A DNA stretch of 64,000 bases from Pomphorhynchus laevis (taxonomy: Eukaryota; Acanthocephala; Palaeacanthocephala; Echinorhynchida; Pomphorhynchidae). Within the stretch, counting starts at the first letter, position 1, and the number at the start of each line of letters is the position of its first letter. The notes beneath the pieces were generated by a model. It saw only the letters and a program-made list of their open reading frames with translations, was not told the origin of the DNA and searched no databases. Location: contig WNNJ02001120.1 of assembly GCA_012934845.2 (NCBI GenBank), positions 62,001 to 126,000 on the forward strand, given 5' to 3'. A program made the position numbers and the translations under genes. Positions 1 through 9,252 of the stretch are shown here, one piece after another.

Positions 1-1
1 C

Positions 2-643
2 ATCTCTGATCAACCGATTCAACACCCCGCTCCTGTCACACTTGCTCCAACCAATATTAATTCTTTATCAAGCACCCCTGTCATTTCCACTTCTATCTGC
101 TCATCTACCTCGACTCCAACCAGCTCTGTCCGTCCACCACTTCCACGAAATCGTTTTCCTTCGCGCGATCGCTGTATAATCATATCAAACTTAAAGCTTT
201 CCGAATCTGCTTCTCCACAATCTCGCCTCGATGATGATGTATCTGCTTTCAGGTCTATCCTAGCAACCATTCTTCCTGATGATAACCCATCACTCTTCAA
301 TAATATCGCTCCTGTATCCTTTATTCGTTTAAACAAATCCACTAAATCAAATCATCTCAGTCCTCCACTCTTAAAAATCGTTTTCCGACATAGTTCACAT
401 GCCTCTTCGGTACTCTCCCAACGTTTTAAACTTCTTACCACTTCATCTACTTGCCGTATCTTTCCTGACCGCTCCCCTTCTGATATTGCCCAGCTCAATT
501 TAGCTCGCATTGAAAAACATCGACGTGAAACAAACGGCGAGTCATCCTTATCTATACGTAAAATCAACGGAAATTTTCACGTTCTTCACACAAGGCCAAA
601 AATTCGATGGCGTCCCATCTCTCCCCCTTGTCTTCTTCGCTAG
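2..643 (+). CDS. Element A ORF1, 5' truncated by window edge
   Basis: An open frame runs from base 2 to a TAG at 641-643 without a stop. The first ~50 codons are Ser/Thr/Pro-rich. They are followed by a stretch (about bases 165-560) with the pattern of the RRM-like nucleic-acid-binding region of non-LTR retrotransposon ORF1 proteins: an IISNLKLSES strand, Asp-rich DDDVSAFRSIL helix, an FIRLNK segment, an FPDRSPSDIAQ loop and a basic IEKHRRETNGE end. The product would bind element RNA as a chaperone/gag-like protein. The frame overlaps ORF2 by 37 nt in another phase, so ORF2 translation would need reinitiation or shifting. The N terminus lies outside the window. The frame is seen directly; the RRM assignment rests on pattern. 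Confidence 0.75.
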   Translation: MSDQPIQHPAPVTLAPTNINSLSSTPVISTSICSSTSTPTSSVRPPLPRNRFPSRDRCIIISNLKLSESASPQSRLDDDVSAFRSILATILPDDNPSLFNNIAPVSFIRLNKSTKSNHLSPPLLKIVFRHSSHASSVLSQRFKLLTTSSTCRIFPDRSPSDIAQLNLARIEKHRRETNGESSLSIRKINGNFHVLHTRPKIRWRPISPPCLLR

Positions 644-3516
644 TCGATCTCGCTCCTAAGCATACTTTTCGTCTTAGTCTATTCAATACTCGCTCCATTC
701 TTCATAAAGCTGATATGCTTCTAGATATCTTCGATCAATTATCTATCGATATTCTCTGCATTACCGAATCCTGGCACACTGACTCCAACGATCTTGCTAT
801 TCGTCGTCTATGTCGCTCTGGTTGTTCTCTAGTTAAATCAGCTCGTCAAATTACATCTCATACATCTACTGCGTCTAACCATGGCGGTATTGTTGCCATT
901 GCTCGTCACCCAATGTCTTTACGTAAAATCAACGTTAACATCCGTTACACCTCGTTCGAATTACTCATATGCAGATTATCAACTCCTTTCCCTCTGGAAC
1001 TTGTGATTGTATACCGTCCAGGTTCAGTTGCCCCATCACGTATCTTCTTTAACGACCTTGCAGATCTAATGTCTCACTGTTCATTGTCTTATACTCCTTC
1101 TTTTGTTCTCGGTGACTTTAACATTCGTCTTGATCGCCCGTCTGACTCTGACTCTATCACTTTAACTAATCTTTTTTCTGATTTTAACTATAAATTACTT
1201 TCAACAAGCCCAACTCATATTCTCGGCGGTGCTCTCGACATCATTGCTGTTCCTAACTGCTTCAATGACTATACCTCCTTGTCAATTACTGATCCTGGTT
1301 TGTCCGATCATTTCCTTGTCACTCTTACTCTTACTCGTCCCCATCCTCCTTCTCCGCCTTTACCATTATCTACACCAAGTCGACCCTGGAAGCTTCTCGA
1401 TATCCCTATTCTCTGCACATCCTTACTCAATTCTTCACTCTTTTCACTTCCTCTTAACTATCTCTCTCCCGATGATCTCTGCATTCTGTTTGATTCTGAA
1501 CTTACGTCGATCCTCAATAACCTTCTACCTAGTCGACTTCGACGTTCCCAGCGCTTGCGCCATGCTCCCTGGTTCGATTCTGACTGTAGTCTTTCTAAGC
1601 GTCGACTCCATCACTCTTTTCGTATGTATAAACGCTTTCTTAAACGTTCACCCAACTCACTCCCTCCAAATCTTCGTGATTCCTACTTTTCTCAACGCCG
1701 TTCACATCTCATTCTTATACGTACTAAACGTACTCTCTTTTGGCAAAATCAACTCGAGTCATCTTCCAACTCGAAATCTCATTGGAAAATCTTAAACTCA
1801 ATTCTTTCACGATCATCTACCCCTTGTAATATAAATCCTGATGAATTTTCTTCTTATCTACAAACTAAGCTATCTAATTTACTTTCCCTACTACCCATAG
1901 CCCCCTTGTACCCACTCTTATCTTTAAATACTTCCCTCCCAGAACTATTCCACCTTCTTCCCGTTTCGTCTGATGAAGTTTCTTCGGTTCTGCTGTCATT
2001 ACCTAATAAAACCTCTCCTTCTGACCCAATTCCCACTCACTTACTTAAAAATATCTGCACTTTTATCTTACCCTTCCTAACCACATTGTTCAACTCGTCC
2101 ATCCGTAGCTGTACATTTCCTTCCATCTGGAAATGCGCCACTGTTCGTCCTATCATCAAAAAGCAATCTCTCGACTCTTCACTACCATCTTCGTACCGTC
2201 CAATCTCACTTCTCCCAACCCTCTCTAAACTCCTTGAGCGTCTCGTTCTTAAGCAAGTTAATACATATCTCTATTCCTCTAACTTATTTCCTCCCTTCCA
2301 AGCCGCTTTTCGCTCTAATTACTCTACCGAAATTGCATGTCTTAAAGTTTATAACGACTTACTCATATCGCGCGATCATAAATTATGTAGTGTCATAGTT
2401 TCTCTTGATCTATCGTCTGCTTTTGACATCGTCGATCACTCGATTCTTCTCCATCGCCTTCGTCATGATTATGGCTTCTCTTTACCCACTGCATCATGGT
2501 TTTCTTCATATCTATCAAACCGTACATTTCGCGTATATTCTAACTCTTCTCTCTCCCATCCTTCGTCCATTCCGTCCGGTGTTCCGCAAGGCTCCGTATT
2601 AGGCCCTATACTTTTCTCTCTTCTTCTTGGTGATTTGTCTTCGATTTCTCATAAATTTAACTTCCATGTTATGCAATATGCTGATGACATTCTCATCTAT
2701 GCTCATGCACCTGTTTATCGTATTCGCGATCTTAGTGTTTCTGCTTCCGACTGTCTTGTCTCAATTTCCAATCATCTTTCTTCCCTTCGCCTTTCTCTGA
2801 ATCCTGATAAATCCAAAATTATGTGGATCCTACCTCGACGCCTCGGCGTAGAACCTCCCTCCGTATCATTAAATTCTACAATTCTTCCTATCGTTGATAA
2901 TCTCGTTTTCATAGGCTTCCATTTTGACAACCGACTTTTACTTAAACCTTTCGTTAGAGATAAAGTACGCTCATCTACCTTGATACTCCGCAACCTCCGT
3001 CAAGTTCGTAGATTGATCGATTTCCCTTCTTGTATGACTCTCATATCATCTCTCCTTTTTTCTAGACTCGATTATTGTCTTAGTCTATTTTCCAACTCAC
3101 CTAAATCCACTCTTCTTCCCCTACAACGCATCGTCAACGCAGCTGTCCGAATTCTCCTCCGTCTTCGTCGTTTTGATCACACATCCTACCATCTTGCTTC
3201 TCTCGATTTGCCTACAATTTATTGTCGTGTTCAAATTCGTCTTCTTATCGTTGCTTTCCGCCTTGTAACTTTTCATACCCCTTCATTTCTCAACCTTCCT
3301 TTTCTTGATAATTCCCGTCCTGTTTACTGTTCCTTGCGTTCCTGTAATTCCCTTCTTTTACATGTCCCAAACTACTCTACCTCCTTTGGACTCCGCTCCT
3401 TCCTGGTGGCTGCTCCTCTATCGTGGAATCATCTGCCCATTCATATACGCCAATCAACTTCCCTGCAGTGCTTCAAACGACAAATCCGATCCCATCTGAA
3501 CAATTTAACTGCTTGA
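607..3516 (+). CDS. Element A ORF2: endonuclease-reverse transcriptase (intact, 969 aa)
   Basis: Uninterrupted polyprotein of a non-LTR retrotransposon of the CR1/L2/Jockey group. The N-terminal AP-type endonuclease (about residues 20-240) keeps FNTRS, ITESW, IVYRPG, LGDFNIRLD near residue 169 and SDHF near 234. The reverse transcriptase (about 470-760) shows SLDLSSAFDIVDHS near 600, GVPQGSVLGP near 658 and MQYADD near 692, so the catalytic Asp residues are present. A C-terminal region with APLSWNHLPIHIR closes the protein, as in other members. Length is normal for a full ORF2. The ATG at 607 lies inside ORF1. The lack of stops or frameshifts, unlike nearly every other copy here, suggests a young and perhaps competent copy. 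Confidence 0.92.
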   Translation: MASHLSPLSSSLVDLAPKHTFRLSLFNTRSILHKADMLLDIFDQLSIDILCITESWHTDSNDLAIRRLCRSGCSLVKSARQITSHTSTASNHGGIVAIARHPMSLRKINVNIRYTSFELLICRLSTPFPLELVIVYRPGSVAPSRIFFNDLADLMSHCSLSYTPSFVLGDFNIRLDRPSDSDSITLTNLFSDFNYKLLSTSPTHILGGALDIIAVPNCFNDYTSLSITDPGLSDHFLVTLTLTRPHPPSPPLPLSTPSRPWKLLDIPILCTSLLNSSLFSLPLNYLSPDDLCILFDSELTSILNNLLPSRLRRSQRLRHAPWFDSDCSLSKRRLHHSFRMYKRFLKRSPNSLPPNLRDSYFSQRRSHLILIRTKRTLFWQNQLESSSNSKSHWKILNSILSRSSTPCNINPDEFSSYLQTKLSNLLSLLPIAPLYPLLSLNTSLPELFHLLPVSSDEVSSVLLSLPNKTSPSDPIPTHLLKNICTFILPFLTTLFNSSIRSCTFPSIWKCATVRPIIKKQSLDSSLPSSYRPISLLPTLSKLLERLVLKQVNTYLYSSNLFPPFQAAFRSNYSTEIACLKVYNDLLISRDHKLCSVIVSLDLSSAFDIVDHSILLHRLRHDYGFSLPTASWFSSYLSNRTFRVYSNSSLSHPSSIPSGVPQGSVLGPILFSLLLGDLSSISHKFNFHVMQYADDILIYAHAPVYRIRDLSVSASDCLVSISNHLSSLRLSLNPDKSKIMWILPRRLGVEPPSVSLNSTILPIVDNLVFIGFHFDNRLLLKPFVRDKVRSSTLILRNLRQVRRLIDFPSCMTLISSLLFSRLDYCLSLFSNSPKSTLLPLQRIVNAAVRILLRLRRFDHTSYHLASLDLPTIYCRVQIRLLIVAFRLVTFHTPSFLNLPFLDNSRPVYCSLRSCNSLLLHVPNYSTSFGLRSFLVAAPLSWNHLPIHIRQSTSLQCFKRQIRSHLNNLTA

Positions 3517-3536
3517 CTTTCTCATTTTTGTTTGTG

Positions 3537-3603
3537 GACTTGTAAGCGTACAGCTTGTACGCATTTGCCACATTAAATAAATTTGTATTATTATTATTAA
3601 TAG
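3537..3603 (+). promoter_or_regulatory. Element A 3' tail hairpin and TTA repeat
   Basis: The 3' UTR holds a stem of GCGTAC (3546-3551) and GTACGC (3557-3562) around AGCTT. It is followed by GCATTTGCCAC, a TTAAATAAAT block resembling a polyadenylation signal, and TATTATTATTATTA. The same hairpin-plus-GCATTTGCCACGTTAAA arrangement ends the otherwise different B elements, so it is probably the recognition end for target-primed reverse transcription. Confidence 0.75.
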
Positions 3604-4501
3604 AAATTATGACGATTCAATTCGAATATGTACACCCTTGTTAAATGGATTAAATGGAATTGATTTATCGGAAGAGCAAATAAAAATAAGAAAGCAAATA
3701 AACAATATAAAGATATTTTTCAAGAAATGATTGACAAATCCCAAAAAGACCAGTACTCAAAATTAATCAAAATGAAGGGGGCGTCGTCTTGGTTATCTGC
3801 CAAACCAATAAAGCGTATGGGGTATTACCTGTCAAGAAGAGAATTTCGTGATGCAATTGCAGCCAGATATGGCATGAAACCGCCGGAGGCACCAAAATTA
3901 TGCCGATGTGGGGAAAATTCAACATACATCATTCACTTTTGTGCAAAACAGGTGGCATGCCAACAGTACACCACAATATCGTGAGAGATTTATTAGCGAG
4001 AGAGCTTACAAAAGTATGTCGTTCTGTATCTGTGGAGTCACATTTGATACTTTTGAGTGATAAGGTTGTTTTCGACAATTCCGCTACATCAACTGATAAG
4101 AATGCAAGGGTGGATGTTGCCTGTCATGGTTTATATAGTGATCTGTCTGACCGGTCCTTAATGGACATTTGTATTTTCAGTCAGCCTTGTCGTACTCATC
4201 TGACCGAATAGGAAACCCATTCAATTACCATGAATCAAGGAAAATAAGTAAATATGGAGAGAGAATTGCACTTTATGAACGGACAACTTTTTACCCGATT
4301 GTGATTGCGGCAAATGGTGCACTTGGTTTATCAACCCAATGTGTTCTTAAACAAATAGCAAGACTATCGAGGAATTACATCGAAACCATCAAACATTTAA
4401 GATGCAAAATAAGTTTTGCACTAGCGAAAGCGACGTCTATGTGTGTTCGAGCCAGTCGTTCAACTTATAATTTTCCGGTCTACGCTAGGACTCTGGAATA
4501 A
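3604..4501 (+). pseudogene. Element H relic: C-terminal domain of an RT polyprotein
   Basis: Three reading frames are needed to follow the protein (breaks near 3900-3980 and 4170-4210). Visible parts are SSWLSAKPIKRMGYYLSRREFRD, a CRCGEN..HSLLCKTGG Cys/His cluster, a KNARVDVACHG segment and SKYGERIALYERTTFYPIV near the end. This order (WL..P..., FRDA, CxCG, H..C, RLDV, YG..., F.P.V) recurs in the H copies at 25.1 and 35.2 kb and is known as the C-terminal region of a widespread family of animal non-LTR polyproteins. The RT itself is absent here. Confidence 0.7.
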
Positions 4502-4616
4502 ACATGGAAAAGATTTTCCAGATCTTTATTAAACAAATTTTTTTCACATTTTTTTATCTCTTTCTTTATGTTTTAATAAATAAATTGATTTATTGTATTT
4601 GATTGCATCTGTGAGC

Positions 4617-4857
4617 TGAAATTTTTCCGATTGTGGCACGATATTATCCTCACAGGTATTGATCTTATTTTTGATACAGCAGGACGCTACTAATCAGTCT
4701 GGGTGGGTCTCATCAGCTGCTGACCCAGACCTACATTTCACGTTTCGACCCTTATTTTCTGTTTTCTCCGTTGACTGATACTGATCGGATTTGAACTCAG
4801 GACGTCTGTATCGTGATTCAACGCAACATCCACTAAGCTGGCTGCTCCAGTGGTGTA
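4617..4857 (-). repeat. tRNA-derived SINE, minus copy of an inverted pair
   Basis: Reverse complement of the SINE at 5061-5297, nearly identical over ~235 bp. On the minus strand it starts with a tRNA-like head holding a box A-like CAGCTTAGTGG and a box B-like GTTCAAATCC, followed by a unique body and tail. The 5' ends of the two copies face each other across an AT-rich palindromic centre. Confidence 0.75.
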
Positions 4858-5060
4858 GATATACATTTCTGTATATTACTTTTAGTAAAGTATATTACTA
4901 AAAGTAATATACAGAAATGTATATCTACACGACTGGAGCAGCCAGCTTAGTGGATGTTGCGTTGAATCACTAAAAGTAATGTATATTAATTACTATACAT
5001 TACTAAAAGTAATGTATAGTAAAGTATATTACTAAAAGTAATATACAGAAATGTATATCT
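4858..5060. repeat. AT-rich palindromic centre with a SINE head fragment
   Basis: Repeated blocks of ACTAAAAGTAATATAC and its complement form local palindromes around 4866-4925 and 4970-5055. Positions ~4930-4970 hold a third, truncated SINE head on the plus strand that stops after GAATCAC and passes into the same AT repeat. No coding potential is visible. Confidence 0.7.
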
Positions 5061-5297
5061 ACACCACTGGAGCAGCCAGCTTAGTGGATGTTGCGTTGAA
5101 TCACGATACAAACGTCCTGAGTTCAAATCCGATCAGTATCAGTCAACGGAGAAAACAGATAATAAGGGTCGAAACGTGAAATGTAGGTCTGGGTCAGCAG
5201 CTGATGAGACCCACCCAGACTGATTAGTAGCGTCCTGCTGTATCAAAAATAAGATCAATACCTGTGAGGATAATATCGTGCCACAATCGGAAAAATT
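5061..5297 (+). repeat. tRNA-derived SINE, plus copy
   Basis: Box A-like CAGCTTAGTGG at 5077-5087 and box B-like GTTCAAATCC at 5121-5130 lie 33 nt apart (a tRNA-type spacing), so an internal RNA polymerase III promoter is likely. The body contains GGGTC-GAAAC at 5166-5175 and CTGATGA-GACCC at 5201-5212, and a further 8-bp complement GTCTGGGT (5187-5194) with ACCCAGAC (5213-5220). The tRNA head is established SINE architecture; the body module is treated as a separate finding. Confidence 0.75.
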
Positions 5298-5334
5298 GAT
5301 TTATCGTTAAAAAAATTATTATAGTAATTAGAGG

Positions 5335-5512
5335 AACGAAAAAGCAGAAAATATCCTTTATTTGATAAAAATTCTATATTTCGATAGTTCCTGCTATCGT
5401 CATCAGGATTACAATAAAATGTTTCACACATATTGTAATCCTGATGATGATAGCAAGAGCTATCAAAATATATAATTTTTATCAAATAAAGGATATTTTC
5501 TGCTTCTTTGTT
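5335..5512. repeat. Long palindrome with hammerhead-like cores (Penelope terminal type)
   Basis: Arms 5344-5420 and 5430-5505 are near-perfect reverse complements. On the minus strand the left arm reads CTGATGA (5406-5400), one extra C, a GATAG/CTATC stem and GAAA. On the plus strand the right arm reads CTGATGA (5441-5447), an extra T, a GATAGC-AAGA-GCTATC stem and AAAA in place of GAAA. This looks like a decayed hammerhead of the kind found in the terminal repeats of Penelope-like elements, present once per arm. Confidence 0.5.
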
Positions 5513-5569
5513 CCTGTAATGACTATATATTTGAAATGGAAGATTATGGGTTTAGTATTTATTATTAAA

Positions 5570-6935
5570 AAATTATGATAGAGTTTAAACGAAAAGGGAT
5601 AGATGTTAACATGATTCAACGCAAGACGTTCAAGAAGTTTAGAAACAGTTGGAAGGTAGAGATATGGCCATATGAGGAATGTAGAACGAGCCACTTCGAA
5701 TGGAAGAGTTAAACATTGAGTGAAAGAGCCACGTTCTAAATAGCTCTTTTCCTCCAAGCAGGAGGAAAAGAGCCACTTCGAATGAAAGAGTGAAACATTG
5801 AGGTTAGGATAGGAGTAAGTTAAATGACCAAAAGTGTTGTGCATAAGTAGAAAGATGATCAACATATATTTTTCTAGATAAAGATAAAAGCACACAAAAA
5901 GCCTCGTCGACAGATACTGGAATATGAAAGAATTCAGGAAGACGAATATCCAGCATAACAAGATAGGTGAAAAATAAAAGCCTATAATAATTGAATCGAA
6001 CTTAAATCGAAGATAAACAGAAAATTTATGGGGATCGAGAGTGCTAACAGAGGTAGAACGTCAGTATCTTATTGAGCGTATTCCATTTAAATATTGAATT
6101 TGGGGAAGATAGAAACTAGTTCTTCCAAAAAATAAGCAAATACTTATTACGCAGGAGAGAACGCTGAGATAGGGAAGAGCTAAATAATTGTGGTGAATAT
6201 CCATAAGGTAGAAGTGGGAGAAGGTTTGAGGAAACGGATATAAGTGCTAGACGAACGACGTAGAATACACTTCAAGCGCATTCAGTCAGAGCCAAAAGAT
6301 CGTGAATAGTACGTTCGATTGAGAGTAAAGAGTTGACAGGGAAGAATATTGTTGAGTATAGAAGAGAATTTAGAATCAAAGAGATTAAACAGATAGTCCT
6401 ATCATTGGAGAGTGAAATACGAGGACATGAGAGGAGAAACAGTTATTCGAGAAAAATAGGAAGATCGAGACGTTTTGATTGTCAACAGATAATAGGTGAA
6501 TCGGAGAAAGAAAGCGTCGAATAAGTAGAGAGGTTGATAAGAAAATGGTCGGATAGGCCGAGATCTAAATTAAAGAGAAAGGCGAAAAAGATAGGTACAA
6601 TCCGAGATATGTGAGATTAGATCAAATAGTTTAGCAAAGAAGTATTAGATGGAGAACAAGATCCATTACAATATAAACATATCGATGACAGTATAATTTA
6701 AAGAACGTAGAGGTTAAACCGATATTTTACTACTATCAAGATTCCAAGATTTAGTGAGGCAAAACAGATCCAAAGACTGTAGGGAGAATAGGTCAAGTAC
6801 TGAGTTGATTTTATTCGCCATGTAGTGAACGTTTAGAATCCAGAGATCGAATTGAGAGGTAGTCAGAAAAGTAGACGAAGAGGAAAAAGATTTTTTTCGA
6901 ATTTTGTGTAGGAGCCGGAAGACAAAAATTTTCAA
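5570..6935 (-). pseudogene. Degenerate A-like non-LTR retrotransposon
   Basis: On the minus strand an endonuclease start is readable near 6935-6710 (LDLFSLQSLDLFCLTKSW, equivalent to the ITESW region of element A). An RT segment near 5690-5600 reads LPTVSKLLERLALNHVNIY, matching SKLLERLVLKQVNTYL of A. The stretch between is riddled with stops. The 3' half is lost and replaced by the palindrome at 5335-5512. A Cys-free repeat of GAGCCACTTCGAATG at ~5687 and ~5770 marks a small internal duplication. Confidence 0.65.
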
Positions 6936-6944
6936 TTTATTTGA

Positions 6945-7908
6945 TTGCTAGTGAAGATTAGCTGTTACGTTCACAAGTTTTTCATAACGAGCATATTCGA
7001 GGGCAATTTGGAAACAATGTTACATTTAAGCAGTTGTCAATTAAATATAATACCTTCGTATTTAAATTCTAAACTCAAATTCAAAACACAACACATTATT
7101 GTAAATTTAATATTATTCGATATAATAAAATGCTATACGGCAAAACAGAACATTGGATTATATTCACAATAATATGATTTAAACTGTTTATGTTTTTATG
7201 CAAGAATACTAGATTATTTAAGTAAGGTTATCATAACAATGCTTGGAACAATTACGTTTTAATCCACGATGATTTGATCTTCCGATAATATTTCAATAAA
7301 ATGATTAAGTGTTTTTCAGTTGTGATTCAAAAAATAATTTAACGGACAATTTAATTTAATTATATGAGTACGAAACTAATACTGATAAACAGACGAAATA
7401 AATTGATCGATTGGTCGTTTAAATAATTGATTCATCAGTCAAATAATCGATTGATCGATCAAACAATCGATTAATTTTACAAATAAATTAATTGATCAAT
7501 TGATTGATAAAAAGATAACATCGTAGATATCAGTAAATCTTTAAATTCTTTTAAAATATTTAATAAATAAATCATTAGTTAATTGATTAATCATTAATAA
7601 GTGATTAATTATTAATAAATCAATGATAAATTGTCAGCACATTAATGATATTGACCAATCATTATTAATTGAACGGAGATAATAATCTGTCAGATAATTT
7701 AACTTGCTACCGTATATCAATATATTTTTAATGGGTTTATTAAACGACAAACTTGATAATTACATCACTGCATTTCTTCGAATTTCAAGTTTTTATTATT
7801 TCGTTGCCTAACGTGGTCCGTAAAAATGAGCTTAACTGGTAGAATTTATATTACTTATAAGCCAAAGTTGTGTATTTTCTCGCTAATGCATCTGTTTAGT
7901 GGATAGCC
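6945..7908. other. AT-rich intergenic DNA with a cryptic ATCGATTGATC repeat
   Basis: No gene is recognisable. Bases ~7390-7660 are built from overlapping ATTGATCGATTG and ATTAATTGATTAATAA-like words, a low-complexity region. The rest is plain AT-rich spacer downstream of the minus-strand gene at 7909. Confidence 0.6.
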
Positions 7909-8976
7909 TTAAAATATCACATTTACTTCGATCGGCGGTTCTCCAAATAGTCCGCCAGCATACATTAGTACTTCTCCATCAGATCGATAGCTCAAATCTG
8001 TTACATTCGCTTCATCGCTGATGTGTTCATTAACAATTACATCAAAATGTATCCAGTCTTGAAAGCATTTTAATAATAGCTTTTGTTTTTCAACAGATGT
8101 AGACGCTACCCACCGTTTTAGAGCATTGTACGCACCTGAACTAAGTAACACAGAATAACGTTTGGGTGGAAGCTGTGCACTATCATCTTCGGCAACGGCG
8201 CATTCAAATACTCCGAAAAACAAATCAAACGGGTAAATACTTTTCGCAAGATGTTGATTACAAATTCCTCCCAATATAAAGATTTCAGTGGAATGCTTAA
8301 CTTCAAAAAGATGTTTGAAGTGAGCTCGGAAAGTGCAAGCTTCGCTGGATCGATCTAGATGCAGTAAATAAAGGAAAAAGTAAACATAGCATGGGTATAG
8401 AATCTGCGAAAGCTCAATATGGCAATTATACAATATTCTACTATCTTCGTCATTCCTGCATCGAAAAGAATTAATAAAATCCATAAGTTCATATAATGCC
8501 TGGTAAACCTCGCTTTGCTTTCTGTTATCTGATGTTGACGTTACTAAAGATCGATCACCAGGCTGAACACCTCTCAGTTTACCCAACCTTTCCAATTCCT
8601 TAATGAAGACAAGTTGAGTTTCAGTGCAATTATTTGATCGTAGATAGTTTAATATTAACTCTGCTGATTCGACGTCGTTACTGTCCTTGTTTGTAAAACA
8701 CTTGGTTGTAGATGAGCACTGAATATCGAACGGGGATACCGTTTCTTTGACATCTGCGCCATTTCTCATATGAACAGGATCACTTATGTATTTTTTCATT
8801 GTTGTAGTGGTATTTATTTGAATAGAGTTGTTTTCAAATTTGCTACTTACAGGGTTAGCCGTTGGTGGACCTGGAGTAACATTGTTATTATTACGAAAGA
8901 ACATATTTCTACTGTTGTATTGACAAATAATGTGTTTTGTAATAAATGTGTTCTGGAAATAAAAATTCAAAAGCAT
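7909..8976 (-). CDS. TAF5-type N-terminal domain protein (LisH plus NTD2), no WD40 repeats seen
   Basis: Open frame of 355 codons. Residues ~105-130 form a LisH-like helix pair (LILNYLRSNNCTETQ). Residues ~155-290 match the NTD2 fold of TFIID subunit TAF5 and its SAGA paralogue TAF5L: helices with ELSQILYPCYVYFFLYLL, EACTFRAHFKHLFEVK, a long helix after a charged loop, and YSVLLSSGAYNALKRWV. TAF5 is a nuclear scaffold of the general transcription factor TFIID, with a C-terminal WD40 propeller. Here the frame stops after GLFGEPPIEV with no WD40 repeat in the next kilobase. The first residues are uncertain: the frame crosses a TTTATTTCCAG acceptor-like site, and GTAAGT lies at 8850-8845, so splicing may alter the N terminus. 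Either a shortened gene, a spliced gene with remote exons, or a truncated copy. Domain call is inference from pattern. Confidence 0.6.
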   Translation of the reverse strand: MLLNFYFQNTFITKHIICQYNSRNMFFRNNNNVTPGPPTANPVSSKFENNSIQINTTTTMKKYISDPVHMRNGADVKETVSPFDIQCSSTTKCFTNKDSNDVESAELILNYLRSNNCTETQLVFIKELERLGKLRGVQPGDRSLVTSTSDNRKQSEVYQALYELMDFINSFRCRNDEDSRILYNCHIELSQILYPCYVYFFLYLLHLDRSSEACTFRAHFKHLFEVKHSTEIFILGGICNQHLAKSIYPFDLFFGVFECAVAEDDSAQLPPKRYSVLLSSGAYNALKRWVASTSVEKQKLLLKCFQDWIHFDVIVNEHISDEANVTDLSYRSDGEVLMYAGGLFGEPPIEVNVIF

Positions 8977-8979
8977 CCA

Positions 8980-9250
8980 TAGTAGCTATTGCCAAAACGT
9001 TTTTGTAGAAGACTGCCAAAAGGTAAACATTATATTTTCGATTAAGGGATAAATATTTCTAGAGATTGATAATGAATGTAAATTGTAAACTAATAAATAA
9101 ATTTTAAATAAAACCTTTTATTGACCATTTAAACTAACCATTAATAAGTGAATCGAATTATTTGACTAACTCCGTATATTAATTGAACATTATAATTTAA
9201 AGTCTTTTAAGAATATAAGAATAAATTAACGAAAAGGATATATATAATAT
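8980..9250. other. Intergenic AT-rich spacer
   Basis: Upstream region of the minus-strand TAF5-like gene. No ORF or clear promoter element could be identified beyond AT-rich sequence. Confidence 0.5.
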
Positions 9251-9252
9251 CA

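Larger units (their letters stand above)
1..3603 (+). mobile_element. Element A, non-LTR retrotransposon (5' end outside window)
   Basis: The two overlapping ORFs are followed by an ~85-nt 3' UTR and a TTA-repeat tail ending near 3600. The 5' UTR and ORF1 start are missing because the window begins inside ORF1. Downstream sequence from ~3604 reads into an element H relic on the same strand, so A probably inserted into that older copy. Confidence 0.88.

Noticed and set aside
19-567. Minus-strand frames in the first 600 bp
   Set aside because: They are antisense to the continuous ORF1 frame of element A.
5161-5220. Calling the SINE body an active type II hammerhead
   Set aside because: Stem II and the two core boxes are there and a short stem III can be drawn, but the bases that should form stem I next to the GTA site do not pair with those before CTGATGA. 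Kept only as an open question.
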